From contig MVBO01000053.1 of the NCBI GenBank assembly GCA_002261195.1, forward strand, positions 1 to 64,000: DNA of 64,000 nucleotides, written 5' to 3'. Position 1 is the first letter of the stretch; each line of letters starts with the position of its first letter. The notes beneath the pieces are model-generated. The model was not told the DNA's origin. It made no database searches and was given only the letters and a program-made list of their open reading frames with translations. Source of the DNA: Bifiguratus adelaidae. Its lineage: Eukaryota; Mucoromycota; Endogonomycetes; Endogonales. The position numbers and the translations under genes were made by a program. Shown here piece by piece: positions 44,705 to 55,606 of this stretch.

Positions 44705-45749
44705 CTATTTGGTCTTGTCATCTTGATCGATCGCAAGCTTAGATTCGTATTGATGGGCATCCTCCTCTGTCCAATTTACGCCCAATTGCCTCCTTGCCAC
44801 TTCCTGATTTCTCTCCATATCAGCTGCCCACAACGCAGCCCTAAAACCCCCAGTTTAGCTTAATGCCACGGCGACAAGAAGCCACTTACCCGCACGTGTT
44901 ACAAAAGCCAAGGATCATCCCCACAAAAGGCACAATTTCCAAGGCTTGTTCCACAATCCCAAACACCAGATAGTCTGTCTCGCGATCCTTGATCCATCGA
45001 GCACGATCTTCCTGCGACATGCCTTTCTTGTCGAAATAGCGTTCGTGAATCGCGGATTGTCGGGCTCGACCATTTGTAATACAATAGATGACCTGGCCCA
45101 ACACTGGTATGAAATTGAGGGGAAAGGTCAAGAGACTGGAGAGGACACGTTTGGAAATCTTGGATTTGGCCAGGGACACGATGCGCTGATTGATCTCTAC
45201 TTGAGGAAGTGGACGCTTGACTTGCCCGTCCTGTACCAATGGACCGACAATGACGTGTTGATCACGCAAGACGGCATCAAAGAGATGAGTTGCGGTTGCC
45301 TCGCGCGTTTTGTTGACCAGGATATAGGTCGATAGGAGCGCAGCTTCAATGCTTAAAAGGCTGAGTGTAAAGTACGTTGTCATACGGATTCCCAACAGGC
45401 TCACAGACGCCAGCGAGCCAATGATAGGAATGTGTGACAATATCACTGTTAAAATCCTTCGCTGAAGTGCAAATGTAAAGAGTGACCAGGGCACGAGTAT
45501 GAGTGCGCTCGTAATCGCTGACGAAGTAAAGGCTTGGATAGCAGGTCTAGATACCGACTGCAGGTGTCTGACAAAGTACAAGGCGCCATAGAGGAGGTAT
45601 ATCGGTGAAAAGTTCATCAATGACCACTGGGGTCCGCAGCCGAACAAAAACCGCATTGTGGCACGACATTGTGACGTCAGTCCCAAAGCGGAAAGCGCAA
45701 GTGGCGGTTCCGCGCCAACTTTGTCGTTTACCGATCTGGCATTAACCAT
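44705..45749 (-). CDS. EI24/RRT8-like multi-pass membrane protein
   Basis: Two exons (45749-44890, 44840-44705) join to 331 aa. Four or more hydrophobic spans are visible, including ITSALILVPWSLFTFALQRR, ILSHIPIIGSLASVSLLGIR and LLTFPLNFIPVLGQVIYCIT. The last, with Pro-Xaa-Gly-Gln, and EIVPFVGMILGFCNTCG are typical of the EI24/CysZ fold that includes the yeast lipid-droplet and spore-wall proteins Rrt8/Lds1/Lds2. A soluble ~50 aa tail follows. A role at ER or lipid droplets is inferred. A start at MRFLFGCG (about 30 residues later) is possible. Confidence 0.65.
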
Positions 45750-45754
45750 ATCGA

Positions 45755-45967
45755 ATGGACAGAAATAAACGTCGTCTCTCTAAGGTTGCACAGAGGCATT
45801 CCTTGGTCAAGATGTTTAGCCGAACCCTTGATGAGAAAGATAGTCCATCACACCACTCGTCGAAAAGCCATGCAATTAAACAATCGGCTCAGCGTTGGGA
45901 GAACCCTGCCTATTCCTCAGTCCCGGAACCCCCTACCCCACATCTCCAGGTATTTTCGCCACAATGA
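45755..45967 (+). CDS. Doubtful 70 aa open frame
   Basis: A single open frame starting MDRNKRRLSKVAQRHSLVKM, basic then Ser/Pro-rich, with its ATG 5 bp from the divergent EI24-like start. Beyond it, other frames up to 46162 also look open (for example GLVAQRGEIDEWKRR), so it may be one exon of a spliced gene or a remnant. I could not build a consistent model and see no family. It fills the spacer before the epimerase promoter. Confidence 0.25.
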   Translation: MDRNKRRLSKVAQRHSLVKMFSRTLDEKDSPSHHSSKSHAIKQSAQRWENPAYSSVPEPPTPHLQVFSPQ

Positions 45968-46194
45968 GGCCTTTTGGAGCCAGACATTGCTTGATGCCTA
46001 TCCCGAGGTAATTTCATTGATGAAATCAAACCCCTGGCGAGACGCGTAGCACATGCAGTGAATTATGCAGCACCCGCGGGACGATCAGTGCTTCATCTGC
46101 AGCACATTACCATATGTGGTCTGGTCGCCCAACGCGGGGAAATCGATGAATGGAAACGAAGATGAGCGTGGGGAAGAGCGCTAGACCGGATCTG

Positions 46195-46204
46195 ATATAT
46201 ATAT
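46195..46204 (+). promoter_or_regulatory. TATA-like element of the aldose 1-epimerase gene
   Basis: ATATATATAT ends about 39 nt upstream of the epimerase ATG. The distance is short, so the 5' leader would be brief. It is the clearest TATA-type element found in the window and fits a highly expressed gene. Confidence 0.5.
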
Positions 46205-46242
46205 ATGTGAGCAGATGGTCCTAACGGCCATCTCTCTTAAAC

Positions 46243-47376
46243 ATGAAGTTTTCCATCGGTCTTTGTGCTGCATTGGTCTCGGTCGTCGCTGCCCTCCCCA
46301 CCCAAAACTGGGGACACCATGGCTGCGAAAAATTGAATCCTTTCGAGAAGCAAATGATCAAGGCCAAGAACATTGAGCTTTACACCATTCCTTTTGGCGC
46401 TACCTTGACCAACCTCTTCGTTCCCGACAAGAACGGCAAGATGACTGACGTTGTCTTGGGTTATGACAACACCCACGACTGGTACACTGATGCCGGCCAT
46501 CCTTATTTTGGTCCCGTCGTTGGTCGCTACGCCAATCGTATTGCCAATGCTACTTTTGCGATCGATGGCAACGTCTACCACACTCCATTGAACGAGAAGG
46601 CTTTTGATACTCTTCACGGTGGTTGGACTGGCGTTGATCGCCTCAACTGGACCATTACCGAAAAGACCAGCAGCTCCATTACCTATCTTGCTTTCTCTCC
46701 CGATGGCGACCAAGGATTCCCTGGTAATGTTCACATTTGGGTCACCTACAGCGTGAACGATACCCCCGAGTGGGACATCAAGTTCAAGGCCATCACTGAC
46801 AAGCCCACTCCCATCATGCTTTCCAACCACGTCTACTGGAACTTGGGTGCTTACCGCAACAGTGATACGGTTCTCGACCAAGAGGTTGAGATCAAGGCTT
46901 CCAAGTACATTGGCGTCGACAGCTACTTGATTCCCACTGGTGCCATTGATGACGTTTCTGGAGCTCCCTTCCTTGACTTCACCAAGGGCAAGACCATCGG
47001 CCAAGACATCAAGTCTGCAGACAAGTGCGGTGCTGGCTGCATTGGTTACGACAATGCCTGGGTCTTTGACAAGCCCGGCTATGGACCCACTCAAGTCATG
47101 TACTCTTCCGCCGATACCGGTATCCAATGGGAAATGAGGACTGACCAAGTCGCTCTCCAAATGTACACTTGCAATGGTCAAAACGGTAGCGAGAAGATCA
47201 AGTCCGACAACGCCGGCAAGTACAAGGTCGTTCCCCAATACGGTTGTGTTGTATTTGAAGCCGAGAATTACATTGACTCCATCAACCAAAACTGGACTCA
47301 AGCTCCTTCCGCCATTATCAGACCTGGTGAGGAGTACACTCAACACACCACATACGTTTTCTCCACCAAGAAATAA
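46243..47376 (+). CDS. Secreted aldose 1-epimerase (galactose mutarotase)
   Basis: Interconverts alpha and beta anomers of aldoses. A single exon encodes 377 aa. MKFSIGLCAALVSVVAALP is a signal peptide. FGATLTNLFVPDKNGKMTDV, VVGRYANRIANATFAIDG and LHGGWTGVDRLNW match the galM fold; the catalytic His is in MLSNHVYWNLG and the Glu is in CVVFEAENYIDSIN. Several Asn-glycosylation sequons (NAT, NWT, NDT) support secretion. Codon use is markedly C-ending (AAC, ACC, AAG), unlike the neighbours, which suggests strong expression and explains a long antisense open frame. The lack of introns is another difference. Extracellular sugar use is the likely role. Confidence 0.93.
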   Translation: MKFSIGLCAALVSVVAALPTQNWGHHGCEKLNPFEKQMIKAKNIELYTIPFGATLTNLFVPDKNGKMTDVVLGYDNTHDWYTDAGHPYFGPVVGRYANRIANATFAIDGNVYHTPLNEKAFDTLHGGWTGVDRLNWTITEKTSSSITYLAFSPDGDQGFPGNVHIWVTYSVNDTPEWDIKFKAITDKPTPIMLSNHVYWNLGAYRNSDTVLDQEVEIKASKYIGVDSYLIPTGAIDDVSGAPFLDFTKGKTIGQDIKSADKCGAGCIGYDNAWVFDKPGYGPTQVMYSSADTGIQWEMRTDQVALQMYTCNGQNGSEKIKSDNAGKYKVVPQYGCVVFEAENYIDSINQNWTQAPSAIIRPGEEYTQHTTYVFSTKK

Positions 47377-47574
47377 GCGCAGACACCATCCTTAGAGCCC
47401 ACACTATTAAAATAGGTGTATATCGAAGCATTTAATACATCCAACTTGACGTCGAAAATATGTCCTTCATTTTGCATGTACTATATACTCTGGATAGCTA
47501 TTCGATTTTCTAATCTGTCTGTGCATACAATGCAATGATGGAATATGCAGGAAACGCATCATCAAAGAAACACC

Positions 47575-48850
47575 TCAAGAGGATAGAGTAAACTTGTCAA
47601 TGGCTTCCTGGCTGACATGCGAATAGTACTCAATTTTGCCATCCTTGGCCTTGACCTACACACGGGTTAGTACGTGCATTAGGCCAATGATCAGATTGCT
47701 AGACTTACATGCACGGCGTAGAATGGGTGTGGTGTTTTCGAAACAATGGTACCGCCAAGTTCCATGCACTTTCCAAAATTGTTTCCTTTGACGTCTAGGT
47801 ATACATGGTCAACGTTGCTCCTGTACGCGATTTAGGTACTCACGTTGACGGATGAGATCTTCGGGTAGGGACTTTTCAAGGTCGACTTGTGAGGCATACT
47901 GCCCCAAAAGCTCTTCCGAGACTAATGCATGGTCAACCACATAAACATGGTCCGGCGAAAATCATCCACTTACTATTGAAGGACTCAAGGTGCTGTTGAC
48001 CTTCCTCAAACACCAACACACGGATGTTAAAATTTCGAAACTCTTGACGATCCAGTATCTGTCCTCCTTCTTCCATCACCTTGCCAAACGTATCGCCCAC
48101 ATGATGTTGCCGCAGCAAGATTTTCTCCGGTGGTTGATGACGACTCTCTTCCGTCTTGTACTTGTCAAACTTCTCCTTGGTGATGTTGGAAAAGACGTCT
48201 CGTGTGCCATCTGGCAGTTCGGTATGGACACTAGACTTTGCGCTGAGCAATTCATCCGTCGCTTCACAGTGAGCTTACCTGTAATGGCCGCTGGATGTCT
48301 CATGATAATCAGTGATTTTACCACCTCTGTTCATGATATCCTCCAAGCTTCTATCCACACCGTAGCCATGGAAACCGGGCTCTTTCTGATCTGAAGCATC
48401 ATCTCCTGTCGTCCGATTCGCATAGTCTGCTTTTGGAGCCGATGGAACGTTGATCGTCCGTTCAATATTGCCACCTCCCACAACGGTTGGATCAATTCGA
48501 GGCTTCTTTTGTTCCGGCTCGGGTTCAGCGGGCGATGAAGGTCGTTCTGCTCCATTTGCCGGTGCCTTCCCGTCCTCCTGTGATCTGAAATCCTCAGACT
48601 CCTTGCCGTCTTCTTTCCCTTTGACTTCCAGACCAAGTTCAGCCAACTTGCTCTTTTTGACGTTGGGAAAGGTCTTGATGGCATCATCCGGTAACTTTAC
48701 TTTTACTGTCATGCTCACATCTTCATTCTTTGATGCTTTCCGAGATGGTGTCTTGCGAGGATTGGCCTCAACAAGCGTAGCACCTTGCTTTACAACGTCT
48801 TCTAACGATGGCATGAATAGCGAGACAAAGACAAGGCGTAATGGCATCAT
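47575..48850 (-). CDS. Unrecognised protein with four divergent ~50-60 aa repeats
   Basis: Five exons (48850-48279, 48230-47974, 47921-47844, 47794-47709, 47655-47575) join to 357 aa. I do not know the family, but four internal copies of one unit are visible: SLEDVVKQGATL, SLEDIMNRGGKI, TFGKVMEEGGQI and NFGKCMELGGTI. Each is followed by a short strand (TVKVKLPDD, VHTELPDG, IRVLVFEEG, AVHVKAKDG) and a helix ending near KLAELG, KFDKY, ELLGQY or AIDKF. Unit 1 is separated from unit 2 by a disordered Lys/Glu/Pro linker. The start could be 48814 (MPSLED), giving a repeat directly at the N-terminus. Confidence 0.72.
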
Positions 48851-49463
48851 TGTGTGAAAAGGCACATCCTTTTATGGTAATTGTCTTTGACATGTCACGT
48901 GGGGTGCACACAGCCAAGGTCTTTTGGTGTTCCTTAGTTGCCTCGCAAGAAACAGAGATGCCATTGAAGGAGAAGTGAGATATCACTCATCTTTCATCTT
49001 TTTGATCATTGAGCCTCTGACTTAGTTGTTAGGAATCCTATCGCTGCGTGTCCTGAAAGATTCTGCAATGATGTGCAATTGTACACGAGCCAGTCTATTC
49101 CCAATTTCTGAATGTGCTGCCGTTCTTTCCGATCAGCATCTCGGAGCTTTCATTCAGGTATTTTGCCCAGTTTGAGAGCGCAACGTTCGACAAAGGAAGT
49201 GAGTAATTGTTGCCTTCATACTATCTGATACTGCAGTGCTGATCGATTGACATTCTTATTGCCTCTTGAACTCTTTCATCCCCTGCTTGAGTCCAATGCT
49301 TGCTAGCATACATCCTACAGCACTTGAAAACACACATTACCTATCCTTTCCAGCTTCAATGGCTCTCTCTCGTGCTCTCTTTCTTCTTTGACTCAAACAC
49401 AGGCGAAAACGCGCAAATTGAAATTTCGCCCGAAAGAGCAAAGCCCTTGTTCACGCTGTCCTG
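48851..49463. other. Intergenic promoter region upstream of TBC1D5
   Basis: About 610 bp between divergent starts of the four-repeat gene and TBC1D5. T/C-rich stretches (CTCTCT, CTTTCTTC) at 49360-49395 lie near the TBC1D5 start. No gene, RNA or long repeat is seen. Confidence 0.5.
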
Positions 49464-52079
49464 ATGGAGGAGGCACAGTAAGTAGTGTTATTGTCGCCAA
49501 TCACCTCTCATGATTGCATGTAGACAAAAGCTGGACGTTTTGCTGTCGACATCACCCTTTACAGAAGAGACTGTTCGACGGGAAAGTCTCAAGAATAGAT
49601 TGTGTGAAAGGTCACTTCGTTCCGTATGCTGGAAGGTTAGCGCAAGCTAGAGCTGTTATTGATAAGTAATGCTCACGCGCAGCTTGTTCAGATTTGTTTT
49701 CACTATTTCCCATCACTAGATACCTCTACTTGGATCACAACGCTCCAAAGGGAACGGCAAAAATATACACAGCTTGCTTCACAATACACCAATACAACGA
49801 TCAGCGGAACCACATCCGCATCGGATTCGGTTGGCTCGCTGAACGAAGCGGACTTGAAAAGCAATAATCCGCTCGCTTTGAACGAAGATAATCCCTGGCA
49901 TCAATACTTTTCCGACAGCGAGATTCGCAAAGTGATTCAACAGGATGTCGATCGTACGTTTCCGGATATCGACTATTACAGAGATGCGCAAGTACGGCAG
50001 AAGATGACAAATATCTTGTTTGTCTATTGCAAACTCAACCCGGAGGTCTCGTATCGTCAAGGTATGCACGAACTGTTGGCTCCTATATTGAAGGTCGTGG
50101 ATGGAGATGCTATCCGAGAGCAAGCGAGTGGAAACGCCATGGAGTAAGTGTTTCAAGCGGACATCTTCAGCGCGGTATTGATGTATTGTCATAGTCAGCA
50201 AGGCAAGCTTTTGCAGTCACTTTTATCCGCCGCGTACGTGGAGCACGATACCTTTTCCCTCTTTTCGGCCATCATGAAGAACGGCAAGTCTTGGTTTGAA
50301 TTCAATGATGAAGTTGTGGGTCGCTCCAAGAAGCCCATCAAAAAGGTAATTATATGCACTTGATAGACATGTCTTGCTCAACCATTTCCCTAGCCAACCG
50401 AATTTGACGATTTTGTCATCCTGAACAAGCCTACTCCACCGGCGGAAGCAGCTCGTTTGAATCCCATCGTCATGAAACTACACCAAATCCATCATAACCT
50501 CGTGAGGAGAATCGATCCTCAACTGTATACCCACTTAGAGAAGCTGCGCATAGAACCACAACTCTACGGCATGTAAGTGTTTGAATGATGGCGCTGAAGA
50601 TGAGATGGCCATGCTCATTGGACGCGCAGACGCTGGATACGACTTTTGTTTGGACGAGAATTCTCCATGCAACATCTACTGATCCTCTGGGATGGTTTAT
50701 TTGCTGAGGATTCTACTCTGAAACTTGTCGACTATATCTTTATCGCCATGCTGCTCAAGATCAGGGAGGAAAGTGAGTTCGCAGATAAGTCATGATTGTA
50801 GAATTTTTATGGTATTGAACATCGCTTCGCACAGTCCTCCAATCCGATTACTCTGAATGTTTGATACTTCTGATGCGCTATCCAGCTGCGACTAAGCCTC
50901 ACCTATTCATTGAGCAAGCGATATACCTCAGAGAGCATCCTACGATGGAAGGAGGGGTACAGATATCCCGGCAAAACGATGCGCTTGCAGGAAGACCTCC
51001 TAAACCGATCACGCCGTCTCAAAATGTGTCCCGACATGATCGTCCTCGGCCAATGTCTGACTCTGCATACCCCAGTGAAGCGAACAGACCTGTATCACCT
51101 CTGTTGACGGCTGAGGGGATGGTCAAAAACTTTGCACAAGATGTCATGAAGAATCCGCAATTTCGCGAGTTCAACCTCACGCTTGCTGGCGTAATGGGAG
51201 AGGTCAAGGTAAGCGATGATAGGAAGCGAGGCAATGGTATTCATTCATCCTTGTTGACGTTGCCGACACTAGAAAAATGTCAATTACATTGGCGAGAACA
51301 TTCTTGGCAACCCAAATCCACCGCGTATTCGACAAGCCTCATCCCCAAGCGACTTCACCTCTTCCAACGCCACATCTCGTACCACCAATTCCATACCAAG
51401 CACGCAACCTCTTCCCAAGCCCGTCGTCAAACAGCGACTTTCTCCCCAGTCTCCGCCTTCGCCGGTGCGAAACAACACGTCTACTCACCGCAGAGATCTG
51501 GCGAGCTTGATTGATCAATGCGTCTCCATCATCGAACAGCAAATCTTTCACGTCAAGGAAGAGCAAAGGACCGATGAAGCCAAACTCGCCCAAGCCCTGG
51601 TGGGTCTGAAGCACGCGAGAGATGTCCTCAAGAGCGATCAAGTGGAATTCAATCCCACCATTATGAGCGACCACAATCTATCACCCGTGACAACCCCATT
51701 GTCCTCTTCCAAGAAAACTCAACCTGCAATGTCGACGTTTGCACAACGGTCTCCCTTACCCAACGCCAGTGATGCTACCTCGAAGAATAGCACCCAACCC
51801 GCCAATGTCCATACGGCAACCGTGCCCACGGTCACATCCAGCCAAAGTACACCACCATCCAAGTCGGTCAATGTCACTGATATCCTGTCCGATCTCAGTC
51901 TCGACCATGAGCCAAAGGGGACTCAACGACGGGCACTCTCACCTAAAGCTGATGTCGCTCGTCGCCCAAAAGGCCCATCGCGTATTGAACGTAGAAGTCC
52001 AACGACCGAAAGTGGACATGATCCTTTAGATGCTGCAGGCGCCGAGAAACGACGCGTGGTGGATGAATACGACTATTGA
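49464..52079 (+). CDS. TBC1D5-like Rab GTPase-activating protein
   Basis: Rab-GAP; animal TBC1D5 acts on Rab7 with retromer and in autophagy. Eight exons (49464-49477, 49524-49635, 49692-50143, 50195-50345, 50394-50572, 50630-50772, 50835-51208, 51273-52079) join to 743 aa. The TBC domain starts LRSVCWKICFHYFPSLDTST and has the arginine-finger block DVDRTFPDIDYYRD, the glutamine-finger block VSYRQGMHELLAPIL and YGIRWIRLLFGREF. LHQIHHNLVRRIDPQLYTHL and VDYIFIAMLLKIREE match TBC1D5 specifically. The C-terminal 300 aa are Ser/Pro-rich with one coiled coil (LIDQCVSIIEQQIFHVKEEQ). Exon 1 is 14 nt. Exon 3 may also begin 9 nt earlier. The ALKBH6 gene starts 8 nt after this stop. Confidence 0.9.
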
Positions 52080-52087
52080 ATAGACTC

Positions 52088-52863
52088 ATGGACAAGTACC
52101 GTTTACGCACTCCTCCTTCTTGTTACCTTGTTCCTGACTTCATTACGCCTGAACAAGAGGCTGACTTGTTGCATCATGTGTATGCCGAAAGTCAATGGGT
52201 TCATTTGAAACATCGCAGGCAATTGAGGAAAGAGACGACACTGCATAAGCTAACCAACACGTTTGGCAGGCTCTCCAACTGGGGTAAGTCGTCGTTTCAT
52301 GTCGCCAAAGGTGCTCAACCGTAGCAGGCGGCACTCCCAGCAAAACAGGGACCATGGTCACTCGACCTCTTCCACCTTTCCTTGTCGACCTGATACCCCG
52401 TATGCAAGCCTTGGGTCTCTTTCTGGACGCCCCACCTAATCACGTCTTGGTCAATGAATACACGATGCACGGTATCATGGTACGTTTTGCATGCTTTAGC
52501 GAAGTATTCACGCTAGATGTAAAGCCCCATCAAGACGGACCCATTTACCATCCTCTGGTCGCGACGGTTTCCCTTGGTGCACCAACGCTCTTGGAGTTTA
52601 CGCGGCATGGTGAACGAGAGGTGGATTTCGTCGTGGTGATACCCCCCAGATCCTTGTTTGTCCAGAAGAACGAGTGTTATCGAGAGTGGTTGCATGGGAT
52701 TGGCGATGGCGCCTGGACAGATCGATTGGAGGAGGTGAGGGACAAGGCGGTCAATCCGGTGCATGTGCCAAAGGACAAGGAAACAAGCGTGCGGGTCAGT
52801 TTGACCTATCGACGAGTTCAAAAGAGTGTCAGCAGCAAGATCTTTCCTCTGATGAGTCGATAG
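52088..52863 (+). CDS. AlkB-family dioxygenase, ALKBH6-like
   Basis: Fe(II)/2-oxoglutarate oxygenase of the AlkB family. Four exons (52088-52218, 52270-52283, 52328-52479, 52525-52863) join to 211 aa. It starts MDKYRLRTPPSCYLVPDFIT. RRLSNWGGTPSKTGTMVTRP matches the ALKBH6 nucleotide-recognition region. The iron site is PHQDGPIYHPLVATVSLG (His and Asp two apart), then LEFTRHGEREV, RSLFVQKNECYREWLHGI with the distal His, and the final Arg-rich block VRVSLTYRRVQK. The substrate in fungi is not known. The first intron (52219-52269) starts GC and is 51 nt without stops, so if retained it would insert 17 residues. Confidence 0.86.
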
Positions 52864-52920
52864 CGAACGACTCCAGAACCTCAATGTATGTATAGCCATG
52901 ATGCACATGTACAAATGTCT

Positions 52921-53480
52921 CTATGATGCTTTGAGTTGCTCGAGTTGTTTAACAACTTCTTTGCGAAAGTCTGTCCCATTCGCCATCGTCGCTGCTAGAT
53001 ACAATCGTCAATGCGACCGACACGAGGTATGGCGGCATCCTCACCTTTCTGGCTCCAAGCGTTCGTCTTTCCCCATGCTTTTTCTTGCGGCTTGTACATC
53101 TCTGGACGTTCAGGCGCTTGCGGGTTTTGATGAGCCGTCATGCAGACAGCAAACTCTATACATCCCGCGATTCAATCCTCATCGCCCTCCTTGCGCTCAG
53201 TAAAGCTTACCTTGGCTGAGATACTGTTGGACGTCGGTAGCGTTAAAGCCGTTCAAGGGAATATGTGGTTTTGCAGGTTGAGGTGTCGTGGGACGTTGTG
53301 GAGCCGTGGTGGGTGTCCGGGAAGGCGATCGACCTGATGCTCTTAGTCTAGGTGCGCATGAGGGTGGTTTATTAGCTTACCGATGCCACTGCCTTTTCGT
53401 GATTGTTTGAACGAGTTGCGACGCTCATGGCCCTTTGGCTTGGAGCCAGACTGTTGTTCGGCTGTACCAAGGGCTATCAT
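52921..53480 (-). CDS. Unrecognised 137 aa basic, Pro/Ser-rich protein
   Basis: Four exons (53480-53381, 53339-53211, 53155-53045, 52994-52921) join in frame with good donors. The first half is basic and disordered (SKPKGHERRNSFKQSRKGSG, then SPSRTPTTAPQRP). The second half looks folded or helical: IPLNGFNATDVQQYLSQEF, MYKPQEKAWGKTNAW, MANGTDFRKEVVKQLEQLKA. Two Trp-containing motifs of the form YKP-x-x-x-AWG stand out. An alternative start at 53531 with a 7-nt first exon would change only the first residues. No family is recognised. It converges with ALKBH6 with 57 bp between stops. Confidence 0.55.
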
Positions 53481-53615
53481 GGTCAGTGGATGAGGCAAAT
53501 CCATGTCATACTAGCCCAACCCACCTGCCATGGGTGTTCCAATTAGAGAGAAAGAGAGGTAATGATAGATCACACATTGAAATATCTATTAGGATTTGTC
53601 TCACTCCCAACTTGT

Positions 53616-55261
53616 CTAGACATTCACTCTAATCATGGCATCACGCGCTACACCCACTCCAATCCATTCCACTAGCGTTGTTGAGCATGATGGCCTCAGC
53701 CTTGATAAGCACTTACCTGGTACACCGACCAATTCTTCAATCTTGCGAATGTAGGCTTGAGCATTAGGCGGTAGTTCAGAGAAGGTTCTGCACGCGGAGA
53801 TATCCGTCTGCCATCCGGGCATTTCAATGTATTCCACCTCTACTCGCTCCAAAACCTCTAGATCCGCGGGGAAGGACGGTAGAGGTTTGCCATCCAACTT
53901 GTAGGCAACAGCAATCTTGATGACGGGGAACTGGTCGAGAATGTCGAGTTTGGTGACGTTGAGACTGGTGTAGCCATTGATCATGTGCGAATACTGAAGA
54001 ACGACGGCATCCAACCATCCACAGCGGCGCTTACGTCCTGTTGTCACTCCGTACTCGGCACCTACGGTCTGAAGTGTCTCTCCAATTTCCTGCAATGCAA
54101 AATTATGAGAAGGGACGTAACATGACACTCATGACTGTCACCTACGTTGAGCTGTTCGGTGGGGAACGGTCCACCGCCGACACGTGTGGTGTATGCCTTG
54201 ACGACACCGATAATCTTCTTGACCTTGGTCGGTGGAACACCAAGACCGGTGCACAATCCACCCACCGCCGTGCTCGAAGACGTCACATAGGGGTAGGTCC
54301 CGTAGTCGAGATCAAGCATCAAGGCGTTGGCACCTGCGGCATAGGATTTAGCTCCCTTTGTGCGCATGAGACAAGGCGACTCACCCTCGACCAACACCTT
54401 TTTGCCTTGCTTGAGCGCTTCATGGAGGTAGAGAACGCTATCGATCACAAAGGGTTTCAAACGCTTGGCCAGTTGCTAAAGGATGAGTGAGTTGCCTGAA
54501 GCTCAATCTTCCATTTTCTCTTTTCACACTTACCTTGTAACGCTCAATTTCACCCTCCACATCGTAATCAAAGATACCATATCGCTTCATCTTGTTACTA
54601 ACCATCGTTCTAAACTTGGCTGAAAACTCTTCTTCATTATACAAGTGATGCACTCGGAGACCAGATCGAGACGCCTTGGACGAGTAAGCTGGCCCAATAC
54701 CCTTCTTGGTCGTTCCAATACTTCCACGACCGAGTTCTACTTCCTTGAGACCATCCACGGTCTGATGAAAATCAAAGACAAGATGGGCACGATCAGAGAT
54801 GAATAATCGACCATCGCAATCGAGCCCTGCACGCCATCAGTCCAACATCCCTCTCTACACGTCCTGCGCGACTCACCTTTCGCCTCCAAGTTTTCCAGTT
54901 CTTGAAAAAGGGACGGCAAGTGAACCACGACACCTGTTCCCACTATAGCAATACACTTGGGGTTGACAAGACCTAAGAATCATCCGTCAATACACTGCAT
55001 ATATCGATACCAACCCCTTACGGACCTGAAGGCAACATGTGAAAGTCGTACTTTTGCTTGCCGACCACGATCGTATGACCCGCATTGTTTCCCCCCTAGC
55101 ATAAAAGCCTGAGCCCTAATGTCTAAAGGTTCATGCCTTACCTGACACCGCGCACAAACTTCAGCTTCTCCACAGAGAATATCAGCAAGCTTTCCCTTGC
55201 CTTCGTCACCCCACTGTGACCCCAAGACTACGGTAATGCCGTCTCGGGCGAGTATCGACAT
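53616..55261 (-). CDS. ADE12: Adenylosuccinate synthetase
   Basis: Converts IMP, GTP and aspartate to adenylosuccinate, the first committed step to AMP. Seven exons (55261-55142, 55095-55026, 54972-54877, 54826-54534, 54475-54146, 54089-53717, 53671-53616) join to 445 aa, the usual length. GTP-binding start [32 protein letters not shown] (IMP site), [28 protein letters not shown]-type block and [20 protein letters not shown] are all present, then [18 protein letters not shown] and [13 protein letters not shown]. One donor (GTCCGT at 55025) is weak but required by frame. The ADE12 call is secure. Confidence 0.96.
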
Positions 55262-55606
55262 GGTCAACAAATGAAAAAGATGTAGATTTTCACTTGTCAC
55301 TCTGCCGGTGACGCGGATATGATGGTCTGCTGTATAGTGTGTATAGAGATGTAGGCTTATTGGAGCAGAGAGAGAGAGAGCGAGAGAGAGGTATGAGACA
55401 TCAGAAGCGTTGAATGGTAGATGCAGGGTGTTTACGACAGGGTGATATGCGATCCATCCAGTCGACCTACGCTAAATCATGGGCAAAGAGAGACATTATC
55501 AGGCGGACTGAATGGTGTGAATAGATATGGCATGGCATGGCATAGGCAATATATCCATTATACTCGGAATCTATACAAGAGAGAATATACAGCTGCCATG
55601 ACCATA
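55262..55606. repeat. Spacer with GA microsatellite upstream of ADE12
   Basis: The 345 bp spacer holds a (GA)n tract at 55366-55391, about 105 bp upstream of the ADE12 start on its coding strand (read as CT). The remainder contains no gene. It fits the other CT tracts seen upstream of starts here. Confidence 0.5.

Noticed and set aside
46237-47346. 369-codon open frame antisense to the aldose 1-epimerase
   Set aside because: It is a shadow of the strongly biased codon use of the epimerase; composition is Val/Gly/Leu-rich with no family signature, and it has no plausible promoter.
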